A model generated the notes under the pieces. It saw only the letters and a program-made list of their open reading frames with translations, did no database searches and was not told where the DNA came from. From the NCBI GenBank assembly GCA_021229015.1, contig CM037781.1:64840839-64904838 (forward strand): a DNA stretch of 64,000 nt, read 5' to 3'. Below are positions 47,513-58,833 of this stretch, one piece after another. This DNA comes from Solen grandis (lineage: Eukaryota; Mollusca; Bivalvia; Adapedonta; Solenidae). The position numbers were made by a program, and so were the translations under genes. The first letter of the stretch is position 1; each line of letters begins with the position of its first letter.

Positions 47513-48260
47513 TGGGAAGGGTGTGCTCGAGTAAATTTGATTCGTTAGTTTTTGCTTCTGTTTATCATCATATCATCATAGGGCCCGGGATTGATTTTTT
47601 ACTTCATAAAAAAAAGGGTCAGGTAAAGGTTATCATTTTTACTATTTTATATAGGGCATTTGAAATCAAATTTCTAGTCGAGCGTTTTTGTTTTTGGGCG
47701 CTTTTGTTCAATTTTGTTTAGATGTATGTTTTTTAATTTATTATTGTGTAGTTTAAACTTTTTTATTCTAAATTTCCATATACAATATTTTAAAAATATA
47801 ATAAAGGGTTGAACAAAGAAAAATTCTTATCGTGTTCTTCTCCCCTTTTTTCAATATTTTTAAAAAGTAATATGGTTAATGTACATGATATGTTAATAAC
47901 TCAGTGTTTTTTTCCCGGGAAAAAGAGCTGTCCGAAAGACAGCATGCTCGACTATTGGGTTTTGATAGTGAAAGCAATCCATTTTTTAAAGCGGTACAAA
48001 ATAAATTTTTGTATCAAATTTTGCGCATGTTCCTTTAATTCTCGTTTAAAAATCAGGTCATAATTCAAAAAAAAAAAATTCAAGGGAAAATTTCATCTTT
48101 GAATGTTGGTTTTTTTTTAAATTAAATTTTTTTAAATAATATATAATAGTTTTTTGTATTAATAAAAAAAGTTTTTGCAATTTTTAATTTTCTAAAATTT
48201 TTAATAAATTTTTATTAACTTAATTTTAATTTAAATTAATTTAAAAATTTTTAAAATTTT
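47513..48260. other. Unannotated sequence
   Basis: CTGTCCGAAAGACAGCATGC at 47927-47946 looks like part of a dispersed repeat. Otherwise nothing recognised. Confidence 0.4.
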
Positions 48261-48905
48261 GGTTCTGGGGTTTGGTTTATGTTGGAATGATTTTGTGAAA
48301 TTTTTAACCAAACACCAAGGGGTTCGGAATGACATTAATTAGTTGCAAAAATTTAACCAAAAAGTTAACCAAAAATTTTAAGTCGGAAAAAGGGCCTTTA
48401 TTTAAAAAAATTTAGCAAGAGTTTTTTCCTCTTGGTTCTGCAGGTATTTCATTTAAGGAAGACTTGTATGAAATTTAAATCCAATACACCAAGTGCTTCT
48501 GAGAATAATATTAATTAGTTTTCAGAAAAACTTTAACCAAAAAAAGTTAAAGCAAATTTTTTAAGTCGAAAAAGGCCCCTTTTGAGTAAAATTCTAGCAA
48601 GATTGTTCATCTTGGTTTTGGGTCCTTTCAGTTTAGGAAGACTTTTGTGAAGTTTAAATCCAATACACAATGGTTACAGAGTTATGTATTAACTTAGTTT
48701 CAGAAAAACTTTTAAACCAAAAAAGTTAACCAATTTTAAGTTGAAAAAGGCCTATTTTTTGTAAAATTCAAACAAGAAATTTTCCCTCTTGGGGTCTTGG
48801 TTTGTTTTTGCCCGAAAGACTTGTGTGAAGTTGATTGCAATAACCCCTTTGGGTTTTTTTAGATATGATGCCAACGCCGATGGACGTCGACGCCAAGCCA
48901 ACGGG
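48261..48905 (+). repeat. ~175-bp tandem repeat, 3.6 copies
   Basis: Landmark CTTGGTTCTG (and variants) recurs at about 48261, 48433, 48611 and 48788. Each unit has AATCCAATACACCAAG, AGTTTTCAGAAAAACTTTAA, AAAGTTAACCAA and AAGTCGAAAAAGGCC in order. The array stops at GATGCCAACGCCGATGGACG. Confidence 0.85.
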
Positions 48906-49819
48906 GGGCGTGTAGAAAAGCTTCAATTCTCCGAAAGCAAGTAAAAATGCAAAAAAAAAATCAAGAAAAAATTTAATAGTGAAAACAAAATGCAATATTG
49001 AGAATGTAGAAAACTTAAAGAGTGACAGTGATCAGTGGTGGATTGGTTGGTGACAGGGGAAAAACATATGATGGTATAAGGGGTCTCTTCAAAAACAACA
49101 TTTTTTATCGAAACGTTTGGGGGCTTTTTATAAAGAATGAAAAGCCCCAACAATTTTTTTTTGTTTCAGTTCAAGATTAATATCACCAAATAAAAATATA
49201 TTAAGATTTTTTAATTTTGTATGGAGGAAGTATTTAAACTCGTAGTTATGCATTTTTGTAATTTTGGGAATATAAAATAAAATTCAACGCCTCGACTGCA
49301 CACAAGTACTAGAGGAGAATTTACCCAATTTTTTCTTTAAAAAAACCTGATTCAAAGGGCTACATCGTTACATCTGGCTGAAAAATTTGAAAATTTTTCT
49401 ACACCATGGTAAAAATAAATTTGGGGACATTGATGCAATCAGTATTTAAAAATCTTTTAAACTCTGAGATTGATTTTGCTTTTTATATTTCACTGGCAAA
49501 TTTTCCCTTTTTTATACTAAAAGGGAAAAAAGAATTTGATAGGATTAGTATTTGATTTGTTTCTAATGTTTAATAAAAAAAATGAAAACTATCTTTTCTT
49601 TTTCTTTTTTGAAAATTTGGGAAAAAAAATACTGACCATTGTTTTCCCCCCTTTAAAAACGTACCTTTTGGTTACAACATGCGCTCTTGCTGCCACCAGA
49701 CCAACCCGCCCCAGTCTATTAGTGCCTTCGGCGCTTTGATTGTGTGAAGTTACGAATATTTTGCGTACTTTTTCATGGGTTTTGTATTAGTATGACTTTT
49801 TAAAAGGCAATGAAGGCAA
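48906..49819. other. Unannotated sequence
   Basis: Short frames on both strands with no recognisable domain. Confidence 0.45.
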
Positions 49820-49866
49820 TATTTTTCAGGTGAGTGATGCAGGGGCCCTCTTGGGCCTCTTGTTTA
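49820..49866 (+). mobile_element. 3' terminus of an AGCTCACC/CTTGTT element
   Basis: TCAGGTGAGTGATGCAGGG followed by the hairpin GGCCC-TCTT-GGGCC (49844-49857) and CTCTTGTTT. The body upstream is not recognisable. Confidence 0.65.
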
Positions 49867-50234
49867 TATAAGTTTAAAAGAACTTTATCTTTTGGTTGCA
49901 AAAAAAAATCTTTCAAATCTTTCCATGTGTGGGTACTGGTCCAAACTTGATTCATTAAGCAGGATTTGGATAAAGAAAAAACATGTTTTGACAATGGCAT
50001 TTTCTGATAAAAAAGGTAATTAAAACTGAATTACGGAGTAGAGTGCTTATTCTAGGGCCTGAGTCAATAATTGAAACTCTAAAAAGCATTTTAGAGGGTA
50101 TTTAATTTCAGCTTCCCTTTTAAAAATAAAAATTGTCTTTTTCACAGAGGCTGTGAAAAATCTGTGTGAATTTTTAAATTTAACTTGCTGTTTTTTAGAA
50201 TATAAAATAAAAATCAAAAAAGTTTGCTTTTTGT
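49867..50234. other. Unannotated sequence
   Basis: No feature recognised. Confidence 0.45.
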
Positions 50235-51410
50235 GTCGCCCCATTGCAGGCAGACACATAGGGACACTTTGTCCCTCGCGTCGTCGTCGGCGTGTCGTGT
50301 GTCGGGGCACCTTTTTTGTCCGGGGGATAACTCGAAAAAAATTTGAGGTATCACCTTTAAAATTTAAACAGGTAGATCACATTGAGGTGGAGTGCAGTGC
50401 ACAAGAAAAGATCTCTGACTTTCGTATTTTCGAGTTTTTACCCCTTTTTGGGTTCTGAGATTTTATTTTTGTCCCCACCATAACTCGAAAAGTATTTGGG
50501 TATCACCTTGAAATTAAAACATGGATAGATACATTGGGTGGAGTGCAGTGCACAAGAATGTAACTTGACTTTTTGATTTTCTGAGTTATTACCCTTTGTT
50601 GATTCTGAGATTTTTTTTTTGTCCCGGGCCATAACTCAAAAAGTATTTGAGGGATCACCTTGAAAATTTTAAAACAGGGTAGATCACATTGACAGAGTGC
50701 AGTGCACAAAAATGAAACTGACTTTATATTTTCTGAGTTATGCCCTTTGTTGATTTTCATCTTAATTTTTTTTCCAGGGCATAATCAAAAAGTATTTGAG
50801 GGGCTACTTAAATTTTAGAAGTGTTTATTTAAGAGGAGTGAGTCACTAAAAGATAACTTCCCCTTTTTTTTTCCTGAGTTATTGTCCCCTTTTTTGATTC
50901 TCAGTCTTTTTTTTTGTCAGGAGATAACATAAAAAGTATTTGGGTATTGCTTTGAAACTCATAGATGGAAAGATTCCCTGGATTTGTAGTGCAGTGCATA
51001 GAATGATAACCGTTTTATTTTCTGAGTTATTTTCCCTTTGTTTATTTTCAGACTTTAATTTTTTTTGGGCTAACTCGAAAGTATTTGAGGGTTGATTGAA
51101 AACTTCATAGATCTCATGGTCTGAGTCATTTCCATGAATGGTAACTTGTTCCTTTTTCTTGAGTTATTGCCCTTTTTTTACTCAGACTTCATTTTGTCTG
51201 GAGCATAACACGAAAAGTTTTGAGGTATTATTTTAAACCCCACAGGGGAAAGTCTCATGGAGTGCATTGTGCAAGAATGAAACGTTGTATTTTTTTAGTT
51301 ATTTCCTTTTTTTTTTTTTTTTGGGTTTTTAAATTCTTGTGGGTGCATAACTTGTAAAGATTTGAAATGTTGCCTTAAAAATTTATGTAGTGATCCATTG
51401 GTCTGAGGGG
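50235..51410 (+). repeat. Dispersed repeat with eight ~150-bp tandem units
   Basis: A GC-rich head (CGCGTCGTCGTCGGCGTGTC) leads into units marked by CATAACTCGAAAAGTATTTG at about 50328, 50480, 50630, 50780, 50922, 51069, 51202 and 51344. Early units also carry GTGGAGTGCAGTGCACAAG. Units decay towards the right. It resembles a repeat class I know from molluscs. The 101-residue frame at 50153-50458 and the minus frames nearby are shadows. Confidence 0.85.
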
Positions 51411-52000
51411 TACACAAGAATGATAATCAATAATGAAATGATGTACAAACTTTTCAACAATATATAATTACGTCATAAGGCTTAATGCGCATCATTTTTT
51501 TACAGTTAAAGTTTTGAAATTATAGTCATTTTTGACACTCCCGTGAAAACTGTATAGTCGAAAGTGTGGGAAAATTTTACTTTTTTCACGTTTGAATTTT
51601 TTTTCCCCCCCCCCCCCCCCCAAAAAAAAATTTTTAAAATTTTAAAGTGTGTGTGTGGTGTGGGTGTGTGATTTGGTGTTTTTTGTACCTCACAAAATAG
51701 TTTTGCTTTATCATAATTTGAAAAGATGATTTTCTAGTCAATTCTTTCATCAAAAAATGTTAAAAGCAGGGACACAAGGTTCCCAGGAACCCCACATTAG
51801 TGTTTTAAAAATTATGGACACATTTTGGAAAAAAAAATTCTTAAATTTACAGAAAATTCCCATATGGGTTATTTAAATTTTCCAGAAAAAGTTTAGAAGA
51901 AGATTTTTCTCCAAAAAAATAGCAATTGATCAGTTGTTGTGTTAAAAACGAGATTTGTGTTTTTCAACTTTTTAAGGATGGCCTTGTGTATTCGGTGAGT
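51411..52000. other. Unannotated sequence with C/A/GT low-complexity run
   Basis: Poly-C, poly-A and GTGTGT lie at 51605-51670. Nothing else recognised. Confidence 0.5.
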
Positions 52001-52295
52001 ACCGTCCCCGGTGGTGAGTGTTTGGGCATCCCCCTTGGGGGGGGGGAGGTTTGTTGGGTTCGATCCCCCGCCCGGACATACCAAAGGGCTGAAAAAAGGT
52101 CTGTTTATTCCTTGCTTGGGGGGCCCCAGAATAAGGGGTTGGGGACTGGTTTTGGTCGACCCTTCGGGTAATGTGGTTGGGTGTGGTATATGCCAAGTTA
52201 CTCTTATACTGCAGTAGGGAGTCTATATCTGTCTTAATGACATCACCCCCAAAATAATAAGTGTCAGCGGGGCTTAAACCAACAAACAAACAAAC
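52001..52295 (+). mobile_element. Near-complete tRNA-headed SINE
   Basis: The A-box region is GGTGGTGAGTGTTTGGGCAT (52010-52029) and the B box is GGTTCGATCCC (52057-52067), spaced as in a tRNA. The body has GACATACCAAAGGGCTG, AATAAGGGGTTGGGG and TCGACCCTTCGGGTAATG. The end is GGGGCTTAAACCAACAAACA plus CAAA repeats. About 295 bp is typical of a SINE. Pol III transcription and LINE-driven mobility are known for the class. Confidence 0.85.
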
Positions 52296-53959
52296 ATTAG
52301 GTGAGGGGATTTGAATGAATTAAAACAGCGAGTCAGTGGTTTTTCTGGGTCATATTGGGATTTAACAAAATTTCTAGCATTGCAGTGCCTTTTTTTATGA
52401 AATTAAAAAAAAAATATGGAATATGTAAAAAAATCTTTGTAAACATTCAAGTTCAGATCTCTCTTTGTTCTGTGACTTTAACAATAATTAGAATTTCTTT
52501 AAAAAATTCCTTTTTTTTTTTTCCTTTTTTTTTATTTCCATCCCGTACATACTGATACCAGAGTTGGAATCAAAGCCCGCAGCATGAGTATTACTGCTTT
52601 CAGGAAAAATTTCACTTAAGGGGTGAGAGCTAAACTAGACTAAGTTCTTATCAAAAAATATGCACTTGCCGTTTCGCTCCACCCCCCCATTGGGTTGTGG
52701 AAAAGACCATGATATTATTTATGCACCGAAAATTATGTTGTCATAAAAAGAACTAGATGTGTGTTCATCATTGATAAAATCATCATATCAAAATAAACAG
52801 ATTGGGTGTAGAAAGAAAATTTTAATCAACCCTTTCAAAACAAATCAGTCAAGTAAAATTGATATTGACTCAAAGGTGCCCCCCCTTTTTATGTAATTTT
52901 GAGAATCAAATTGGACAAATGAATGGCAATCTGTGAAATATGGTCACTTCTATTTTTGGGGGGTCCTGGCCGTTTTATAGTTTGTAATAATTTCTTCCAT
53001 AAATTTTAATTTTTAAAGAATTTTACAAAAAAGGATGGTCTTTATTTTAACAATAATGGAAAAAATGTTGCCTTTATCTTTCTTTACTCAGTGTTTGTGT
53101 GTTGCATCCAAAATGAATTTAGAAACCTACCCTGTTTAGAGATGGGCTCCAGCTCTTGTTAAATATTCTATGAAATGTTTCACCAATATTGTCATAGGGT
53201 TCACTTAAGACCTTGTCAGAGCCATCATCATATCACTCATCTCTCATATCAGGTAGTTTCATTTCCTTTTTCTATTTTGGCACTGCCTTTTTATGTTTAT
53301 TTAAGCACATGTATAACTATTGCAGTCCTCATTATGTGCAGGGTTCTTTTCAAGACATTTCCCTGCTCCCTTTTATAAATTTTAGAATTTGTCACGCGAG
53401 AAAAAGATGTGTAAGTTGCCCGCTGACATATGGCTTCAAGACATGTCTCAGCTTTTTAAAAGCATATTTTCCCAAAGATTTATTTTTTATTTGACAAAAA
53501 AGGAAATAAAATTATCCATGAGAATTTTTTAAAACTTTGTTTTATAGAGAAATTTCATTAGAAAATTTTTTATGGATAAAAAATGAAAGCACCACTGACT
53601 TTTTGAGTTTTCTGCTCCTGGGGGTGAGTTTTTTGTTTTTTTATTTTTTTTCAAGGGCAGATAACTCAAATCAATGCCATCAATCCCTTTTTAATTACAT
53701 TATTTTTTTTGTTATGTCCTCATACAAAAATTAAAAAAATTCTGTTCAAAATTTTTTTTATATGCTTCAGCACATAAAAAATCTGTGTTTTTCTTGAAAA
53801 AAATATCTTCAGGATTTTCACTTGTAAAAAATCATGAATCAATGCATCAGTACCACCAGTTTTTTTGTTTTAACAATGTAGGGTTTTATCTTATTTCTTG
53901 TCGCGCTAAACACTTCTGTATCGCTGCTTTTAAATTAGAATCTAAAAGGGGTGTCATTC
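52296..53959. other. Unannotated sequence
   Basis: Several plus-strand frames of 62-93 residues (for example 53213-53494) are rich in Phe, Leu and Ser and show no domain I recognise. Confidence 0.45.
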
Positions 53960-55164
53960 ATTTTGGAAATTTTTGAAAGAGAGTATTTCTTTTGTGTGTC
54001 TTTTTTTATTTTCAATAACCCTTTTTTATGGCATGATGGGTACAAAATTATAAAATTTTTGGCACTGTTCAGGGTGACTATTAGGATTTATGAAAGTCTG
54101 TCATCCCTTGTCTATCTGTCCGTCCCTCCTCAATTAGTGCTCTTCATTTCTTAAGCAATCATTTCAACCTTATGCAATATTTAAGCCATCATTCCTTGGG
54201 CCAAATTTAATTTTGGTTGATACAGCCAATTAGGTCAGGAGCTCATGTATGGGGCCCCTTTTAAAATAAAAAAAGACCCGATTTTACTTTGTTGAACCAA
54301 TCATCTTCATTTTTAAGCATTTTCAGATTTTGACAAAGTTTATGCCAAATCTCCGGCCAAAATATTTTTCAGTGTATACGTACTTGATACTATTGGGCTT
54401 TAAATTTCTGGAGACACTCAGCTGAGTTTTAACTCTTCTTTTTCTCATAACAAATTTACACTCTGAAATTTTACAGATCCATATGATGGCGAACAATTTT
54501 TTTCCCATTTCCCTGCCTACACAGTCAAAAAAAATAAAAATAAAGAACGACAGTATTCTAAAAAGAACAAAAAAAAATCCAAATTTTTTATGCCTCAAGA
54601 ACATTAAAAGGAAAACAAAACCGTTTTTTATGTGGGGCAATTTTGCCTCTTTTGAAAGTACTAGGTTTATTTGAACGTCTAGGTTATTTGAAAGTATAGG
54701 GATTATCTGCAGTTATGTTTTATGTTATTTTATTAAAAATGGCCATCAGAATGTTGCTTGTTGTGTGCGGAAAATGATTCCCGGTCAGATTTTAAAAAAA
54801 TTTGGGGGTAAGTTTGCTATAAAAAACAGGTTCCCGCCCTAGCTCTAAAAGGGCAGGGGAAACTTAAGGATGAAAGGGCTGGTGGGTTGTAACTTAGACA
54901 GATTCTCAGGATTTTTAATTAACTTTACAAAAAAAGTTTGCTTAATCAGCCAAATTATCATAAAAAGAGTTGGTCTTATGTCAAAAGTTGTTTAAAATAT
55001 TTTTCTTGTCTGGAATCAGCTGGTTGTAGCATTTTTCAAAAAATTTCGTAATATTTTGCTTAATAAGTGAAAATGGTAAAAGAGTTTGGGTCTTAGTTCC
55101 ATGGTCAAGGTCACACTTAGAGATAAAAAAAGCCATTAGAAAATTTCCCCTTGGGGGATTATTT
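53960..55164. other. Mostly unannotated, with fragments of dispersed repeats
   Basis: TGTCATCCCTTGTCTATCTG with following CGTCCCTCC near 54100-54130 looks like a repeat head. CATGGTCAAGGTCACACTTA at 55101-55120 belongs to the family at 21540-22079. The two opposing frames at 54323-54674 have no recognised product. Confidence 0.4.
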
Positions 55165-55264
55165 NNNNNNNNNNNNNNNNNNNNNNNNNNNNNNNNNNNN
55201 NNNNNNNNNNNNNNNNNNNNNNNNNNNNNNNNNNNNNNNNNNNNNNNNNNNNNNNNNNNNNNNN
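55165..55264. other. Assembly gap of 100 N
   Basis: A second 100-N placeholder. Exactly 50,000 bases lie between it and the first gap. Confidence 0.99.
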
Positions 55265-57238
55265 TTTAAAAACTTTAAACAAATTTTGTATCAAACTTAA
55301 TTTTATTTAAAAATTAACGGTAGGTCCGTTGAAAAAAAAAAAATAGAATTTGATGAACAAAAATTTTTTAGCGCACAAAGATGCAACAATAACAATTTCT
55401 ATCAGGTTGGATATGGTTCTTTGAAGACCCCCTTTCTATACTAGTCTAAAAAAAGGGTTTAAGCTTTTGTAAACAAACGTGGATTTTAAACACTGTTTCT
55501 TTTAACTACAAATAAATCAACAATTTCCAAAAAAAACCCGTCTTTGTTTTTTTTACCCGATGTATAAAAACGTTCGGCTTTTTCGTGAAACAAAGCATCG
55601 TTATTTTCCGTAGGGGTCAGCTGTTACGTCGTTTTTTCTGGACAGGTAATAATCGATCGTTTTTTTAAAGGTTTCCCGATCTTTTATCAGCTGTTTCGGT
55701 CGGAAAGTTTTATTTTCAAGGTAAAAATGCCGATATCTCGGCAATTTTAAAGTTTTTTCAAAAAAAGACATAATTAGAATGGGGAAAACAATGTCTTTCT
55801 TATCAAAAAAAAAAATTTTATGAAAGAACTGGGGTTTTTAAAAAAAAGTTTAGGGAAAAAAACCCCGAGTTCCATAAATTCCCCGACGGGGTTATATTAT
55901 ATCTGATTATTTGTTTTAACCCATAGGGCTATGTCAGCCCAGGGATGGACAAAAATGGGAAAAAAAAACACCGGGGAAAAACTTTTGGCCAATTTTTTTT
56001 ACCTGTGTCCGGACACCCTCAAGGTGATGCCTGCCAATTTCTTCATTGTCCATGCATTTTAAAAACAGTTTTTGGGGGGAAAAGGATATGCGAAATCACC
56101 AAAAGGAGTTATCTCTACTATACATATGTATAAAAGGAAAAGAAGCCCGTTTCTACAACTGTATATTTGCTAAATTTTAAATTAATATTGCTTGTTATGC
56201 TGTTTGGGGACCCTTCTCTGAAATAAGTACGATCTAACTGAATGTCCCCCCATTACAACCAATGACTTAAACGATAAAATGTTAGTGAAAATTTTTAAAA
56301 AAGACCCACAAACTGACTGAATCTTCAAAAAGTAAGGTACAATAAATCCTTCTAAAACGACCCCTTTTGAGCAAAAAAATTACTTTTAAGCTTCTAAAAC
56401 AGATACATAAAAAACAAACTCCGCCGTATAGTTACCCCCCCTTACGTTGTCGATAACCACTTCCCCAAGTAGATTCTGCTGATATGGGGCCGGATTCCTT
56501 TTTTTCTTTGGACTTTGTTTTGAATTTATTATGAGTTTCGTTGTATTCACGAAAAAAACTTCATGATTGTGAAAAGAAAAAGATAAATAAATAATTTCTA
56601 AGATAATTTGGTGTTGGTCACAGGGTTTCAATATTCAGAGATTGTGTGGGGGCCCAGGGGGTTTTTAAAGTGGTAGCGTGACGTAACGGTGCGCGGTGTT
56701 TCACATAAAAAATTGGGGCTATTCGAGATTGGAGAGGAAAATATGAAATTTGGGATGAAAGCGAAAGCTACTGTAAAAAAAATGATTTTCATTTTTCATT
56801 AAATTCCGTGGAATCGCAATAAAGTCCATTTCGCTGGGATTAGCTTACACTGGGGTTTTAAAATTGTGATAAATTTTCACGGGGATTGTATCCATGGATG
56901 GGGGGTCAGAAAACCCTCGCAAAAAATTAAATGATTCTGCTGTTGTGTTACTGTAATGAAATTTGACGAGATGAACTGAAGTAGTGATGGGCTAGCAATT
57001 AACATCGAAATGTGATCGTACACGAAAAAAATCAGCCGGGCCATTTTATTTACAAAAATTAAAAGTCGGCATTGCCGAAATCTAATTTTAGGGGTACATA
57101 CTTTGGCTTACCCCCAGTCAATTTTTCGAGCACAAATACGTTTTTTTTCCCCAGGGAAACACCCAAATATTTTCATCAAAAAAAGGGGAAAAACAAAAAA
57201 GACCTATAACTAGAAAAAATATATATGTATACATATTG
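55265..57238. other. Unannotated AT-rich sequence
   Basis: No gene or repeat family that I can support. A short minus frame at 56386-56631 has no recognisable domain. Confidence 0.5.
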
Positions 57239-57525
57239 CTCAGTAATGTTTAAATTTTCAGTTAGACAGAAACTCAATATCCATGTGTTCGTAATTTTTA
57301 AAATATTTCCATTTGGAGAAAGCAATATTCACAGTATCAGAAATTTTTTTAAAATTTTCATTGGGGCAAAAGCTCAAAAAAACATAGTCTCACTTATACA
57401 AAAATTTATCAGCAGCAAAAATCAGTATCCACGTGCTCAGAACATTTAAATTATTCATTGGGAAAAACTCAGTTTCCTAGTGCTCAGAAACTTTTAAATT
57501 TTCAGTTAAGCAGGAAGCCTTCACC
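57239..57525 (+). repeat. ~49-bp minisatellite, about 5.8 copies
   Basis: Units begin CTCAGAAACTTTTAAATTTT and continue CAGTT...ACTCAGTATCCACGTG at about 57239, 57288, 57337, 57389, 57436 and 57483. The 74-residue frame here is a shadow. Confidence 0.85.
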
Positions 57526-57770
57526 ATCCTGTTTTACGAAAAATCAAAGTCATAGCAAACCTGATTAATTGATAATTAATTAACAAAAATATTTATAAAA
57601 ATAAAATAATGTTAAGACTTAGCCTAGCTTCCTTCATCCTCAAAAAACCCCATTGTTTCTTTACCTTTCAAAATTCGTAATTTAGTAGTCTAAAGGGTTT
57701 TAAAATTATAAATGAATATTATGAGAAAAAGGGGTTTTAAACTATTTTTTTTAAGGAAGCCCCCTGTAAG
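57526..57770. other. Unannotated AT-rich sequence
   Basis: No feature recognised. Confidence 0.45.
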
Positions 57771-58105
57771 GGTTTCGCTACATTTCGGACCTCGTGGCCT
57801 TTCACGGAGTAACCAAGGTTTCTGATGTTTCTTGGCCTTGGTTATCTTGGTAGAGGTTAAGTGGCCCAAGACATAGAGAACCTTTACGGGACTTTCCTTA
57901 AGTCGGTCGGAAAATTATTAAAGGTTAAACCCTTCAACTTTTATGTCGGGCTTTTCATAATTAAACCCTTTGGGTTCCCCCCCCAAAGTCGGTCCGAGGG
58001 TTGTTGTGAAAGGGCCGGGGTCATCGTTCGGACACGAAGGTTTTTCCCTGTTTCATGCACATCAATGACAGCCTCGTCCCCGGCTATGCAAAAAAGGTCT
58101 CATAA
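57771..58105. other. GC- and CpG-richer island of unknown nature
   Basis: Contains a small foldback AACCAAGG...CCTTGGTT (57811-57843) and words such as GTCATCGTTCGGACACGAAG. Frames are open in stretches on both strands, but none resembles a known protein. It could be a repeat fragment or a diverged exon. Confidence 0.3.
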
Positions 58106-58494
58106 GCGATGAACTTTCTGAAGTTGTTAAAAAAAAATGTGTTCGTCAACTAAAACTTGATTTTTCTGCAAAATAAAAGTCGCATTTACGAAACACATTT
58201 TAGTTCAAATGCCTAAAACGAACCTTACAAAGCCCACCTCTTTTTTCCGAAATATATTTCGTAAATTTGAAAAGCTTTTCGAAATTTTAAATTAAATGTT
58301 TTGTTAAGGTAATCCACCCATAAAAATTGTGATCATGGCCCATCTTGTGATCATGGAAAAATTTTATGAAAATTTAAAAACCCTTTTAAAAGATTTTGCA
58401 CAAGAGCTATAACCCCGTCAAAGGATGCTTGCATCTGCATCATGTTTTTTTAAGCATTGAATGCCGATTAAAATTTAATAAGGATGGTTTCCCC
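58106..58494. other. Unannotated sequence
   Basis: Contains a short local duplication, GATCATGGCCCATCTTGTGATCATGG split over 58331-58356. No gene recognised. Confidence 0.45.
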
Positions 58495-58833
58495 TTAATT
58501 TTTTGAAAAGGTGTTTAGCTCAAAAATTTTTTTCACAAGTAGTGGTCCCCCTTTGATGGTCTTTCTGCACGTGTGTCGGGCGTTTTGGAAGGTTTTTAAT
58601 GTTGCAGTGACAGGATGTGGGTAGTTCAAATAGTCAAAACTCGCGAGTGCAAAACCCGGGGTAGTCACCCATCTGCGGGAAAAATAAATTATTGTTTTTT
58701 TTGAGGGGTTTAAGCCCCCATGACAAAATTTCAGAATCTGGAGATTTTTGTCATTTGAGAAGACACAAATATATATGCTCCCAACTGCGAGTGGCTGATC
58801 CCACACCCGTCGCATTATTGACCCCGGGCCCAA
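58495..58833 (-). CDS. Hypothetical 112-residue ORF
   Basis: An uninterrupted minus-strand frame with mixed composition (opening MGPGSIMRRVWDQPLAVGS), not built on a visible tandem repeat, in a part of the window where long frames are rare. No signal peptide, membrane segment or family motif recognised. The DNA has repeat-like words (CCCGGGGTAGTCACCC), so a dispersed-repeat origin is at least as likely as a gene. Confidence 0.15.
   Translation of the reverse strand: MGPGSIMRRVWDQPLAVGSIYICVFSNDKNLQILKFCHGGLNPSKKTIIYFSRRWVTTPGFALASFDYLNYPHPVTATLKTFQNARHTCRKTIKGGPLLVKKIFELNTFSKN

Noticed and set aside
50153..50458. 101-residue frame with an Arg-rich stretch
   Set aside because: The Arg codons come from the CGTCGTCGGCG head of the ~150-bp repeat.
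52057..52067. GGTTCGATCCC as a possible tRNA gene
   Set aside because: The tRNA-like part lacks a pairing acceptor stem and continues into a SINE body with a CAAA tail.
57811..57843. Foldback AACCAAGG...CCTTGGTT as a possible terminator or small RNA
   Set aside because: The stem is only 8 bp, has no T run, and bacterial-style terminators are not expected in this genome.
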